Source: WJMT01 sp964611275
GTDB lineage: Bacteria > Acidobacteriota > Aminicenantia > Aminicenantales > Aminicenantaceae
Assembly: GCA_964611275.1 (NCBI GenBank)
Contig: CAZSZS010000089.1
Coordinates: 1 to 15,289 of the forward strand
DNA: 15,289 bases
Reading direction: 5' to 3'
Position numbers and translations under genes: made by a program. Below, one piece after another: positions 1 to 6,975 of the stretch. The notes below the pieces were generated by a model. That model saw only the letters and a program-made list of their open reading frames with translations, was not told the DNA's origin and ran no database searches. Each line of letters begins with the position of its first letter. Position 1 is the stretch's first letter.

Positions 1-105
1 ACTATTCATAAAAAAATGGCGATGTTCATTTTTTTGTTTTGCTTTCAAGGATATACATGCTTTTTACAAAAATGACAACTGAATTTCATCATGATAACAG
101 CAACC

Positions 106-134
106 TTGACTCGTTCATCATTCGGGTTTACTAT
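106..134 (+). promoter_or_regulatory. Possible sigma70-type promoter for the DsbD-N-like gene
   Basis: TTGACT at 106-111, a 17-base spacer, then TACTAT at 129-134: 5 of 6 and 4 of 6 matches to the sigma70 -35 and -10 boxes. Transcription would begin near 141. That excludes the ATG at 133 and leaves the ATG at 145 with a leader of only a few bases. The match is moderate and could be chance in an AT-rich stretch. Confidence 0.3.
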
Positions 135-606
135 GAAAAGAAAAATGAAAAAAGCCACGCTTATCATAACAATGGTTTGTTTGGTCCTATCTTTCCTTAC
201 TGCTGAGAAATATGATTTGCTGGAGATCAATGCGAACATTAAACCGAAAAGGCTGTCAAGAGGACAGGAAGGGAATGTTGAGCTGAAGTTCAGTGTAAAA
301 GAAGGAATATTCATTAGTTCCCAACCATCCTTTATCATTGAAATCGACCCGTCAGACACCTTGGCTTTTTCCAAAGATTTTTTTACGGCTTCTGATCTTA
401 ATATCAAAGTCAGAGAGCAGGAGGGGAAGGAATATCTGGACTTTTCAATTCCGGTATTGGTCCCCTTTACTGTCAAGCCCGAAGCTGAAAGAGGCAATCA
501 TATTCTCAGGGGAAAAGTCAAATATTTTGCCTGTTCTTTGGAGGAAGGGTGGTGTCTTAAAGATAAAGAGGAATTTTCCGCCACTTTTTACACGTCTATA
601 AGATAA
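133..606 (+). CDS. Secreted stand-alone DsbD N-terminal-like thiol:disulfide domain protein
   Basis: About 157 residues. A Lys-rich start followed by a hydrophobic stretch (residues 5-24) looks like a Sec signal peptide, so the protein should act in the periplasm. The rest is a beta-rich domain with the pattern of the DsbD alpha domain (nDsbD), the immunoglobulin-like module that receives electrons from the DsbD membrane domain and passes them to partners such as DsbC. Two cysteines, C134 and C141 (local sequence FACSLEEGWCLK), match the position and spacing style of the nDsbD redox pair, with one more intervening residue than in E. coli. The membrane and thioredoxin domains of full DsbD are absent. 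No clear Shine-Dalgarno precedes 133. An in-frame ATG at 91 would spoil the signal peptide, and ATG 145 is an equally good start, favoured if the promoter at 106-134 is real. The fold is fairly sure; the partner is unknown. Confidence 0.7.
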   Translation: MKRKMKKATLIITMVCLVLSFLTAEKYDLLEINANIKPKRLSRGQEGNVELKFSVKEGIFISSQPSFIIEIDPSDTLAFSKDFFTASDLNIKVREQEGKEYLDFSIPVLVPFTVKPEAERGNHILRGKVKYFACSLEEGWCLKDKEEFSATFYTSIR

Positions 607-618
607 ACAGATCGATCA

Positions 619-1593
619 TCACAGCCAGTGCTGTTCTTTGTACCAATGAACGGTTTCTTTAACGGCTTGTTCTAAAGAATACTGTGTTTCGAATCCGAGC
701 TCTTTCTTTGCTTTTGAGGTATCGGTTATCCATCCTTCCTGATTCATTTCTATGAGCTTGTCCTTGTTCAATATGGTGGGGTTTTTACTTATCTTTGCGC
801 CGAGCTCTGAGAGTGCGGTCACAGTGCGAATGAGTAAATAAGGAGGATTTATTTTTAGTGGTTTTTTCCCTAGAGCCGTGGCGATAGTTGTTCCTAAATC
901 GTCCCAGCTGTATGGATGGGGATCGGCAATATGGAATATTTCTCCGCTTTTCAGCTCTTTCGTCATGCATAAATACAAAGCCCTGACTAAGTCTTTGACG
1001 TAGCAAAGACTCATAAGACCGGCTTTGGAATCCAGAGAAGGGAATATTCCTTTATTTATCAATTTAAAATAGGGAAGAAAATCTTTGTCCCTTGGGCCGA
1101 ATACAGGCCCTACCCTTACTATGATGACCGGAAATTTCTTCTTGTATTTCAGGGATTCTTTTTCTCCTAATTGTTTGCTTTTCCCGTAAGGGGTCACACA
1201 AGAGGGGTTCATGTTTTCTGTGGCTATTTTTCCATTACAACAGGGCCCTGCTGCAGCCAGGCTGCTTAAATATATGACCTTCTTAAGGTTTGTATTTGCG
1301 GAAGCCAGCTTATGAAAAAGGCTTGCTGTTCCCTCCTGGTTTACTGTATAATACCTCTGAGTTTTTATGGATTTGCTAAGACCGGCGATATGGAATACAT
1401 AGTCTAATCCTGAAGGCAGAGAAGGCAGAGAAAACAGATCCCCTTCAACGAGGGTAATGTTATGCCCTTTTAGCCATTTCAGATGAGTGGGATTGCGGGT
1501 AAGAGCATAAACTTGAGTGTTTTTGAGTTCTGACAGGAAATCGACAAGATGGCTTCCGATAAAGCCAGTACCACCGGTAATAAAGATTTTCAT
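619..1593 (-). CDS. NAD(P)-dependent extended SDR (epimerase/dehydratase-like), possible ceramide-pathway ketoreductase
   Basis: A 324-residue extended short-chain dehydrogenase/reductase of normal family length. The N-terminus carries the Rossmann dinucleotide motif TGGTGFIG (residues 6-13). The catalytic pair is Y136-xxx-K140 in TPYGKSK, with serines at 110-111 as the third catalytic position. The motif SLCYVKDLVRAL (195-206) is typical of sugar-epimerase-like members. There is no signal peptide, so it is cytoplasmic. Sequence alone does not give the substrate. It is divergent from, and 80 bases from, the serine palmitoyltransferase-like gene. In Caulobacter, the ceramide reductase CerR is an SDR of this epimerase-like type working with Spt, so a sphingolipid keto-reduction role is a reasonable inference. 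A nucleotide-sugar epimerase or hydroxysteroid-type dehydrogenase remains possible. No Shine-Dalgarno is visible and the promoter sits immediately upstream, suggesting a leaderless transcript. Confidence 0.85.
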   Translation of the reverse strand: MKIFITGGTGFIGSHLVDFLSELKNTQVYALTRNPTHLKWLKGHNITLVEGDLFSLPSLPSGLDYVFHIAGLSKSIKTQRYYTVNQEGTASLFHKLASANTNLKKVIYLSSLAAAGPCCNGKIATENMNPSCVTPYGKSKQLGEKESLKYKKKFPVIIVRVGPVFGPRDKDFLPYFKLINKGIFPSLDSKAGLMSLCYVKDLVRALYLCMTKELKSGEIFHIADPHPYSWDDLGTTIATALGKKPLKINPPYLLIRTVTALSELGAKISKNPTILNKDKLIEMNQEGWITDTSKAKKELGFETQYSLEQAVKETVHWYKEQHWL

Positions 1594-1600
1594 GATAGAA

Positions 1601-1629
1601 ATTGTAAGGAAAATGACTTGTCAGGTCAA
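1601..1629 (-). promoter_or_regulatory. Sigma70-type promoter of the SDR gene, predicted leaderless start
   Basis: On the minus strand, TTGACC (plus coordinates 1624-1629) is followed by exactly 17 bases and TACAAT (1601-1606); each box matches the consensus at 5 of 6 positions. The last -10 base is seven bases from the ATG at 1593-1591, so the expected transcription start is at about 1594-1593, at the start codon itself. There is no room for a 5' leader and no Shine-Dalgarno. Confidence 0.6.
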
Positions 1630-1662
1630 TGTTGTTTGATTTAAGTCTTATCATTAATTAGC

Positions 1663-1668
1663 GGGAGG
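1663..1668 (+). promoter_or_regulatory. Ribosome binding site that decides the Spt-like start
   Basis: GGGAGG lies five bases before a GTG at 1674. Another in-frame GTG at 1668 overlaps the end of this Shine-Dalgarno and would have none of its own at a workable distance, so 1674 is the better start. Confidence 0.7.
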
Positions 1669-1673
1669 TGGTC

Positions 1674-2855
1674 GTGAGCTTATTTGATAAGTGTTATCAG
1701 TTTAAGAGAGCTGAAGAGGCCCAGAAAATGGGATTGTATCCCTATTTCACACCCATCCAGGAAGTCAAAGGAAACAGAGTGATGATCAACGGAAAAGATG
1801 TGATCATGGTGGGTTCAAACAATTATCTGGGACTCATAGATCATCCTCGTGTGATGGAAGCTGCCAAAGAAGCTGTGGACAGATACGGAGTTGCCACTTG
1901 TGGTTCAAGGTTCTTGAACGGCACTCTTGACATGCATGTTGAATTGGAAAAAAGGTTGGCTCGATTCATGAAAAAGGAAGCCGCACTGGCTTTCAGCACC
2001 GGATTTCAGACTAATCAGGGGATCATTTCAACCATAGTGCAGGAAGATGAAGCTATTCTATCAGATGAGATGGTTCATGCCAGTATCATCGATGCCTGCC
2101 GCCTTTCGCATGGAAAAGTCCATAAATTCAAACACAATGATATGGAGGATCTGGAGAGAGCTCTGTCTTGCCTGGATAAAGATATCGGTAAATTGATTGT
2201 TGTGGATGGAGTCTTCAGTATGGAAGGAGACTTGGCTGACCTCCCGGGAATTGTCAAAACAGCGAAAAAATATGATGCCAAGGTCATGGTGGATGATGCC
2301 CACGGGATCGGCGTAATGGGTGAACACGGGAGAGGGACTTCTGAACACTTTGGTGTTGAAGGGGATGTGGACCTGGTTATGGGGACATTCAGTAAATCCT
2401 TTGCCTCTTTAGGTGGGTTTGTGGCAGGAGAAAAAAAGGTTATCTCTTATATAAAACACTTTGCCCGGTCACTTATATTCAGTGCCTCCATAACGCCAGC
2501 CTCGGTTGCAACAGTCTTGGCCACACTTGATATCATTGAAAATGAACCGGAACGAAGGGAAAGACTCTGGGAGATAACAAAAAAGATGAAAACCGGATTT
2601 CAGTCCATGGGATATGAAACAGGCCCGACTCAGAGTGCTGTGATTCCGGTCATGATCGGCGACGATGAGAAGGCTTTCATCCTCTGGAAGATGTTAAGAG
2701 AAGAAGGAGTCTTCACAAATCCTGTCATTTTCCCTGCTGTTCCAATAGGAAATTCACTTATCAGAACAAGTTATTCAGCCACACATACTGAAGAAGAGCT
2801 TGATAAGGTCTTAACCCTGTTTGAAGAATGTGGGAAAAAGCTTAAGGTCATATGA
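1674..2855 (+). CDS. spt: PLP-dependent alpha-oxoamine synthase, probably serine palmitoyltransferase
   Basis: A 393-residue fold-type-I PLP enzyme starting at GTG 1674 (RBS at 1663-1668). Alpha-oxoamine synthases condense an amino acid with an acyl-CoA or acyl-ACP and release CO2. Visible family residues are the PLP-stacking His135 (VHASI), Asp207 and His210 in VDDAHG, the Schiff-base Lys241 in TFSKSF, and the carboxylate-binding Arg364 near the C-terminus. Several stretches recall soluble bacterial serine palmitoyltransferases (Sphingobacterium/Sphingomonas type) rather than BioF or Kbl: the N-terminal QFK...GLYPYFTPIQ, SRFLNGTLDMHVELE, HNDMEDL, FSMEGDLADLP, FSASITPASVA and the C-terminal ATHT. 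It would make 3-ketodihydrosphingosine from serine and a long acyl thioester in the cytoplasm. The divergent SDR gene could supply the keto-reduction. The family is certain and the Spt assignment likely; 2-amino-3-ketobutyrate ligase is the main alternative. Confidence 0.82.
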   Translation: MSLFDKCYQFKRAEEAQKMGLYPYFTPIQEVKGNRVMINGKDVIMVGSNNYLGLIDHPRVMEAAKEAVDRYGVATCGSRFLNGTLDMHVELEKRLARFMKKEAALAFSTGFQTNQGIISTIVQEDEAILSDEMVHASIIDACRLSHGKVHKFKHNDMEDLERALSCLDKDIGKLIVVDGVFSMEGDLADLPGIVKTAKKYDAKVMVDDAHGIGVMGEHGRGTSEHFGVEGDVDLVMGTFSKSFASLGGFVAGEKKVISYIKHFARSLIFSASITPASVATVLATLDIIENEPERRERLWEITKKMKTGFQSMGYETGPTQSAVIPVMIGDDEKAFILWKMLREEGVFTNPVIFPAVPIGNSLIRTSYSATHTEEELDKVLTLFEECGKKLKVI

Positions 2856-2909
2856 TGTTGCGTAACGAAAGAGACGTGTTTTTTGTTTAATACTTATGAT
2901 AAAAAGAGA

Positions 2910-2937
2910 TAACCTGGATGATGAATAGGTCAGGTTA
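2910..2937. repeat. 7-bp inverted repeat upstream of the S55 gene
   Basis: TAACCTG (2910-2916) and CAGGTTA (2931-2937) are a perfect inverted repeat around a 14-base centre. It ends a few bases before the Shine-Dalgarno of the S55 gene at 2956. It could be an operator or a weak hairpin. No T-run follows, so it is not an intrinsic terminator. The rest of the 100-base gap holds only a possible -10 box (TATGAT, 2895-2900) without a good -35. Confidence 0.3.
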
Positions 2938-2955
2938 AATGACACAGGAGATAGA

Positions 2956-4773
2956 ATGAGAGAAATATCTGTAAGAGTCGTTTTAATAATTTTGGTCTTC
3001 TATGCATTTACCTCTTCCGGCGTAAACGGACAGTCTTCTTTTTTCCCCGTAGATCAAGTAAGGGAAGGAATGACAGGGATAGGAAAAACCGCACTCAAAG
3101 GCAAGACCATAGAAGAATTTAATGTTGAGATTTTAGGTGTCCTGGAAAACGATCCGAGTGTTGGTGCAAAGAGAAATATAATTTTAGCCCGGTTGACCGG
3201 AAGTAATCTTGAAAAAACCGGAGTGATACAGGGTATGAGCGGCAGTCCTGTGTATGTGCAGGGAAAATTGCTTGGCGCTGTTGCCTACAGCTTTCCTTTT
3301 TCTACGGAAGCCATTGCAGGCATAACTCCGATTGAAGAGATGTTGGAGATTAGAAATTCCGCGAAGACCCCATCCCGCTATTCTCCTCCGATCCCCATAA
3401 AGAAACATCTGTCCCTGGAAGAGCTTTCCGAGGTATTCCGGAAACAGTATGTATTAAATCCTCATGCTTTATATGAGGGGAAAAGCCTTGAGGCCATGAA
3501 AATCCCGCTTGTGTTCAGCGGCTTTACAAACATGGCTTTTGAGAAGTCAAAGTCTTTTTTTTCCAATGTTGGGTTCAGCCCCGTACAGATAGGGTATGTG
3601 GAGAGGAAAGAAGGAATGCAAAATTTTTCGGGAGCTGGTTTAAAGGCGGGAGATCCCATAGGCGTACAGTTGATATCCGGGGATTTGAGTGTAGCGGCAA
3701 CCGGCACAACCACTTATGTGGATGGGGAAAATGTTCTGGCATTCGGGCATCCCCTCTATAATCTGGGGCCGGTTAGTTATGCCATGACCGAAGCCAATGT
3801 TATCACTGTGGTTCCCAGTCTTTCAACCTCCATGAAATTAACAGCAACGGGGAAAATTATTGGAAATTTCATTCAGGACCGCTCTTCCGGAGTCTACGGG
3901 GAAGTAGGCAGGATGCCGGACCTTGTTCCTGTCAATATAGAACTGTTTCGTTCCGGCGAAAAAACAAAGGATATTCATTTGAACATCGTCGAAAATAAAA
4001 TATTGACCGCTTCTTTGTTGAATATAGCTGTGACCAGCTTAATGTCTGCTGAGGAAAGGTCCATAGGAGATATGACATTAGAATTAGACGGAGATATTTT
4101 CCTTGAGAACGGTATGAGTATTCATATGGAAGACCTTTTCTCAGGGAATTTTGACTCTTCGATTACGAATGCTTCGACTTTGGTGGCCGCCATAACCTAT
4201 TATTTGACCAATAACGAGTTTGAGGACCTTGGGATTCATAAAATCGATTTGAAACTGGATACATCAGAGGAAATAAATATTTCTTATCTTGAAAAGGTTT
4301 GGCTTGATAAATATGATGTTTCTCCCGGAGAAGCTATCCAGGTTAAGATTTATTCCCGCAATTTCAGGGGAGATAGTGTTTTAAGGGATGGTGGCTTTCT
4401 GGCACCTAACCTTCCCTCAGGTTCCACTTTTTATCTTTTTGTGGGAGATACGTCTTCAATGGGACAGCTTGAGAGAAGTCTCTATCAGACTCAGGCTTTT
4501 ATGCCTCGTAGTCTCTATCAATTGATCAGGGTTCTGGGCAATCAAAGGAAAAACAACCGTATCTATATAAAGATACTTGCAGATAAGCCAGGACTGTTTT
4601 TAAAGGGTGAAGAACTTCCGAATCTTCCTCCAAGCATGAAGACAATGTTTTCTTCTTCCCGTGTTGCGACCTCTATTCCTACTGAGATCAGCAAATCGAC
4701 CGTGAGTGTTTTTCAGCTCAAAGTGCCGTTTGTCTTCAGGGGAGCGGCTATGATCCCCATAAGGATTAAATGA
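2956..4773 (+). CDS. Exported SpoIVB/S55-type serine peptidase-like protein
   Basis: A 605-residue protein with a Sec signal peptide (hydrophobic residues 7-20, likely cleaved near residue 25) and RBS AGGAG well placed before ATG 2956. Residues about 28-130 hold VDQVREGMTGIGKT and GMSGSPVY (93-100); this GMSGSP motif carries the nucleophilic serine of SpoIVB, here Ser95. Residues about 247-285 hold ATGTTTYVDG...FGHPLYNLG, with His265 at the place of the SpoIVB GHGI histidine. The serine segment comes before the histidine segment, the reverse of SpoIVB. The part from about residue 330 on is beta-rich without a recognised domain. B. subtilis SpoIVB is a signalling protease in sporulation; nothing here suggests sporulation, and this subtype is known to me mainly as an uncharacterised secreted protein of Acidobacteriota. 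The gene is followed after 28 bases by the propeller gene, probably in one operon. Whether it is proteolytically active is unproven. Confidence 0.8.
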   Translation: MREISVRVVLIILVFYAFTSSGVNGQSSFFPVDQVREGMTGIGKTALKGKTIEEFNVEILGVLENDPSVGAKRNIILARLTGSNLEKTGVIQGMSGSPVYVQGKLLGAVAYSFPFSTEAIAGITPIEEMLEIRNSAKTPSRYSPPIPIKKHLSLEELSEVFRKQYVLNPHALYEGKSLEAMKIPLVFSGFTNMAFEKSKSFFSNVGFSPVQIGYVERKEGMQNFSGAGLKAGDPIGVQLISGDLSVAATGTTTYVDGENVLAFGHPLYNLGPVSYAMTEANVITVVPSLSTSMKLTATGKIIGNFIQDRSSGVYGEVGRMPDLVPVNIELFRSGEKTKDIHLNIVENKILTASLLNIAVTSLMSAEERSIGDMTLELDGDIFLENGMSIHMEDLFSGNFDSSITNASTLVAAITYYLTNNEFEDLGIHKIDLKLDTSEEINISYLEKVWLDKYDVSPGEAIQVKIYSRNFRGDSVLRDGGFLAPNLPSGSTFYLFVGDTSSMGQLERSLYQTQAFMPRSLYQLIRVLGNQRKNNRIYIKILADKPGLFLKGEELPNLPPSMKTMFSSSRVATSIPTEISKSTVSVFQLKVPFVFRGAAMIPIRIK

Positions 4774-4788
4774 TTTCTTATTAAATTA

Positions 4789-4800
4789 AGAGAGAGAGAG
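4789..4800 (+). repeat. (AG)6 dinucleotide tract acting as the RBS of the propeller gene
   Basis: Six AG repeats end one base before ATG 4802. The purine-rich tract is the only Shine-Dalgarno-like sequence for this gene. Because it is a simple repeat at the ribosome-binding position, its length could vary by slippage. Confidence 0.5.
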
Positions 4801-4801
4801 A

Positions 4802-6955
4802 ATGAGTATGAAAAAAAAGCTGTTTATGATGTTTCTTGTTTTGATATTTATAGGGCAAACAGCCTATTCTGTAACCCCGCAGAAATGGACCTTAGAGTCA
4901 TTTGATGATTTTATTAGGGGGAAATTTAAGGGTATATCGGTTTCTTCAGATGGAAAACTGACTCTTTCCCCTACAGAAGAGGGACTTACTTCTCCTCCTG
5001 AGGAGTTTTTTCTGTCCCTGGTTGTCACTTCGGAGAATATCATATATATAGGAACAGGCCATAAAGGAGCCGTGTATCGTATCGGGACAGGGATGGCACC
5101 GGAGTTGTATTTCAAAGCACCGGAAATGGATGTTACTTGTCTCGCTTTAGGGCCTGATGGAAGCCTCTATGCCGGGACTTCACCCAACGGAAAGGTCTAT
5201 AAAATAAAAGGAAAAGGTGACGGAGAAGAATTTTTCAATCCTCATGAGAAATATATCTGGGATTTGATGTTTACTCCGGAAGGCTCCATACTGGCTGCGG
5301 TGGGAGAAGACGGGGGGATATATCAGATCACTCCGAATGGAGAAGGATTGAAGATTTTTGACTCTGAAGAAAACCATATCCTCTGTATGGAATGGATTTC
5401 TGATGAAAGTTTTATTGCAGGAAGCGGAGGGGCCGGACTGCTCTACAAAATTTCAAAAGAGAAAAAGACGTCAGTGCTGTTTGAGTCTCCTTATGAAGAG
5501 ATAAGAGCGGTCGCACTTGATGATGATGGTCGTATTTATGCAGGAGCCGGGGGGAGTGTGAAGGTATTTGAAGATAGCCAATTACCATCGGTCTCATCGG
5601 GCGAAGAAACGGATGTATCGTTGACTGTCCGCGCATCAAGTGAAGGCTCCAGTCGGATTTCCACCTCAGACGGAGACCATCCCTCAGCTCTTTATAAAAT
5701 AGAGGAAGACGGAAAAGCCAAACAGGTTTGGAAGTCTGATAAAGATATGATTTATTCTGTATGCTGGGATGATGCGAGAAAAAGGATCGTTTTTGGGACG
5801 GGCAGAAGAGGCCGGCTTTATACGTTAGGCAAAGATGAAAAGATCTCACTTCTGTTTCAAAAAGATTCCGAACAGGTTTTCCTCCTCCATCCCGTCAAAA
5901 ACGATATATACACGCTTTCCAATAATCCTTCAGAAGCAACCATAATTCATCCTGAACAAAGATATGACGGGGAATACACAAGCAGTGTTTATGATGCGCG
6001 GTTGATGTCTTCCTGGGGGAATATAGAATGGAGAGGCAGTGTTCCGTCAGGAACGGTCATCCAACTCCAGACCCGAAGCGGGAATTCAAAACAGCCTTCC
6101 GCAACATGGAGCAACTGGTCTCCTCCTTACAAAAAAGAGAACGGGGAGCAAGTCTTGAATCCCGATGCGCGTTATCTCCAGTTCAAGATATTGTTCAAGA
6201 GCAACTCGGGAAATTTTTCTCCGTTGGTTCAGAAAATCCTCCTTTTTTATCTCCAGCATAATAAGGCCCCGGAGGTCAAAGAAATAAGCCTCCTCCCTCC
6301 GAATACGGTCTTTCTCGAACCTCCCAGCGGAGAAGAAAAGATATGGGGATTGACTTCTGATTCCATGGAAGAGAAGGATGAGTCGAAATCATTTGCGGGT
6401 GCAAAAAAAGCCCAGAGAAAGGGATACCAGACTGTTGTCTGGGAAGCAGCAGATGAAAATAATGATAAACTGGCCTACTCCATACATATCAAAAGGACCG
6501 AGGAAACGGAATGGCGTCTTCTGGGGGAGAATTGGACGGAAAACGTCTTTGCTTTTGACACATTATCACTTCCGGACGGAGAGTATGTTATCAAAGTGAC
6601 TTCTTCAGATATTCCATCCAATCCTTCGGATAAATATTTGGTACATGAAAAGACAAGCAGGTCTCTGGTCATAGACAATTCAATTCCTGTCATCCAAAAT
6701 TTCCAGGCGGTCCGTTCCGGAAGCAAATTGAAAGTCCAGTTCATGGTTCAGGATTCTTACTCAAGAATAGAAAAAGTGCGCTATTTCATAAGGCCTTTTG
6801 GCTGGAAAATCATTTTTCCCAAAGACGGGATGTGCGACTCCACTCAGGAGACATTCGATTTTTCCGTAGATCTTCCCAGGGATTTTGATGATATGATCAC
6901 GGTTAAGGTTGTGGATGAGCAGGGGAATGTGGGAGTGGCAAGGACATCTTTTTGA
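4802..6955 (+). CDS. Large exported beta-propeller protein with C-terminal Ig-like modules
   Basis: A 717-residue protein with a signal peptide (Lys-rich start, hydrophobic residues 8-20). ATG 4808 is a nearly equivalent start two codons downstream. Residues about 70-375 contain recurring blades of the form hydrophobic-GT-x-x-G-x-V-Y-x-I: IYIGTGHKGAVYRI, LYAGTSPNGKVYKI, ILAAVGEDGGIYQI, FIAGSGGAGLLYKI, IYAGAGGSVKVF and IVFGTGRRGRLYTL. That gives at least six blades of a beta-propeller. Residues 388-485 (ending DARYLQFKILFKS...LLFYL) look like a beta-sandwich, possibly discoidin-like. Residues about 540-717 resemble fibronectin-III or Ig-like modules. A low-complexity Ser-rich insert lies near 262-295 within the propeller. 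No catalytic residues are recognised; a binding or scaffold role at the cell surface or in the periplasm is inference. It sits between the S55 gene (28-base gap) and the corrinoid gene (20-base gap). Confidence 0.75.
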   Translation: MSMKKKLFMMFLVLIFIGQTAYSVTPQKWTLESFDDFIRGKFKGISVSSDGKLTLSPTEEGLTSPPEEFFLSLVVTSENIIYIGTGHKGAVYRIGTGMAPELYFKAPEMDVTCLALGPDGSLYAGTSPNGKVYKIKGKGDGEEFFNPHEKYIWDLMFTPEGSILAAVGEDGGIYQITPNGEGLKIFDSEENHILCMEWISDESFIAGSGGAGLLYKISKEKKTSVLFESPYEEIRAVALDDDGRIYAGAGGSVKVFEDSQLPSVSSGEETDVSLTVRASSEGSSRISTSDGDHPSALYKIEEDGKAKQVWKSDKDMIYSVCWDDARKRIVFGTGRRGRLYTLGKDEKISLLFQKDSEQVFLLHPVKNDIYTLSNNPSEATIIHPEQRYDGEYTSSVYDARLMSSWGNIEWRGSVPSGTVIQLQTRSGNSKQPSATWSNWSPPYKKENGEQVLNPDARYLQFKILFKSNSGNFSPLVQKILLFYLQHNKAPEVKEISLLPPNTVFLEPPSGEEKIWGLTSDSMEEKDESKSFAGAKKAQRKGYQTVVWEAADENNDKLAYSIHIKRTEETEWRLLGENWTENVFAFDTLSLPDGEYVIKVTSSDIPSNPSDKYLVHEKTSRSLVIDNSIPVIQNFQAVRSGSKLKVQFMVQDSYSRIEKVRYFIRPFGWKIIFPKDGMCDSTQETFDFSVDLPRDFDDMITVKVVDEQGNVGVARTSF

Positions 6956-6975
6956 ATCCGGTTCAAAGCTGAAGA

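Noticed and set aside
45..497. 150-codon minus-strand ORF
   Set aside because: It runs antisense to the DsbD-N-like gene, has no recognisable domain and no RBS; it is a shadow frame.
1668..1673. GTG 1668 as the start of the Spt-like gene
   Set aside because: It overlaps the Shine-Dalgarno; GTG 1674 has correct spacing.
2956..4773. S55 protein as evidence for endospore formation
   Set aside because: Similarity is limited to the peptidase segments; no PDZ arrangement or sporulation neighbours, and such proteins occur in non-spore-formers.
5412..5849. 145-codon minus-strand ORF
   Set aside because: Antisense to the propeller gene; low-complexity translation and no family features.
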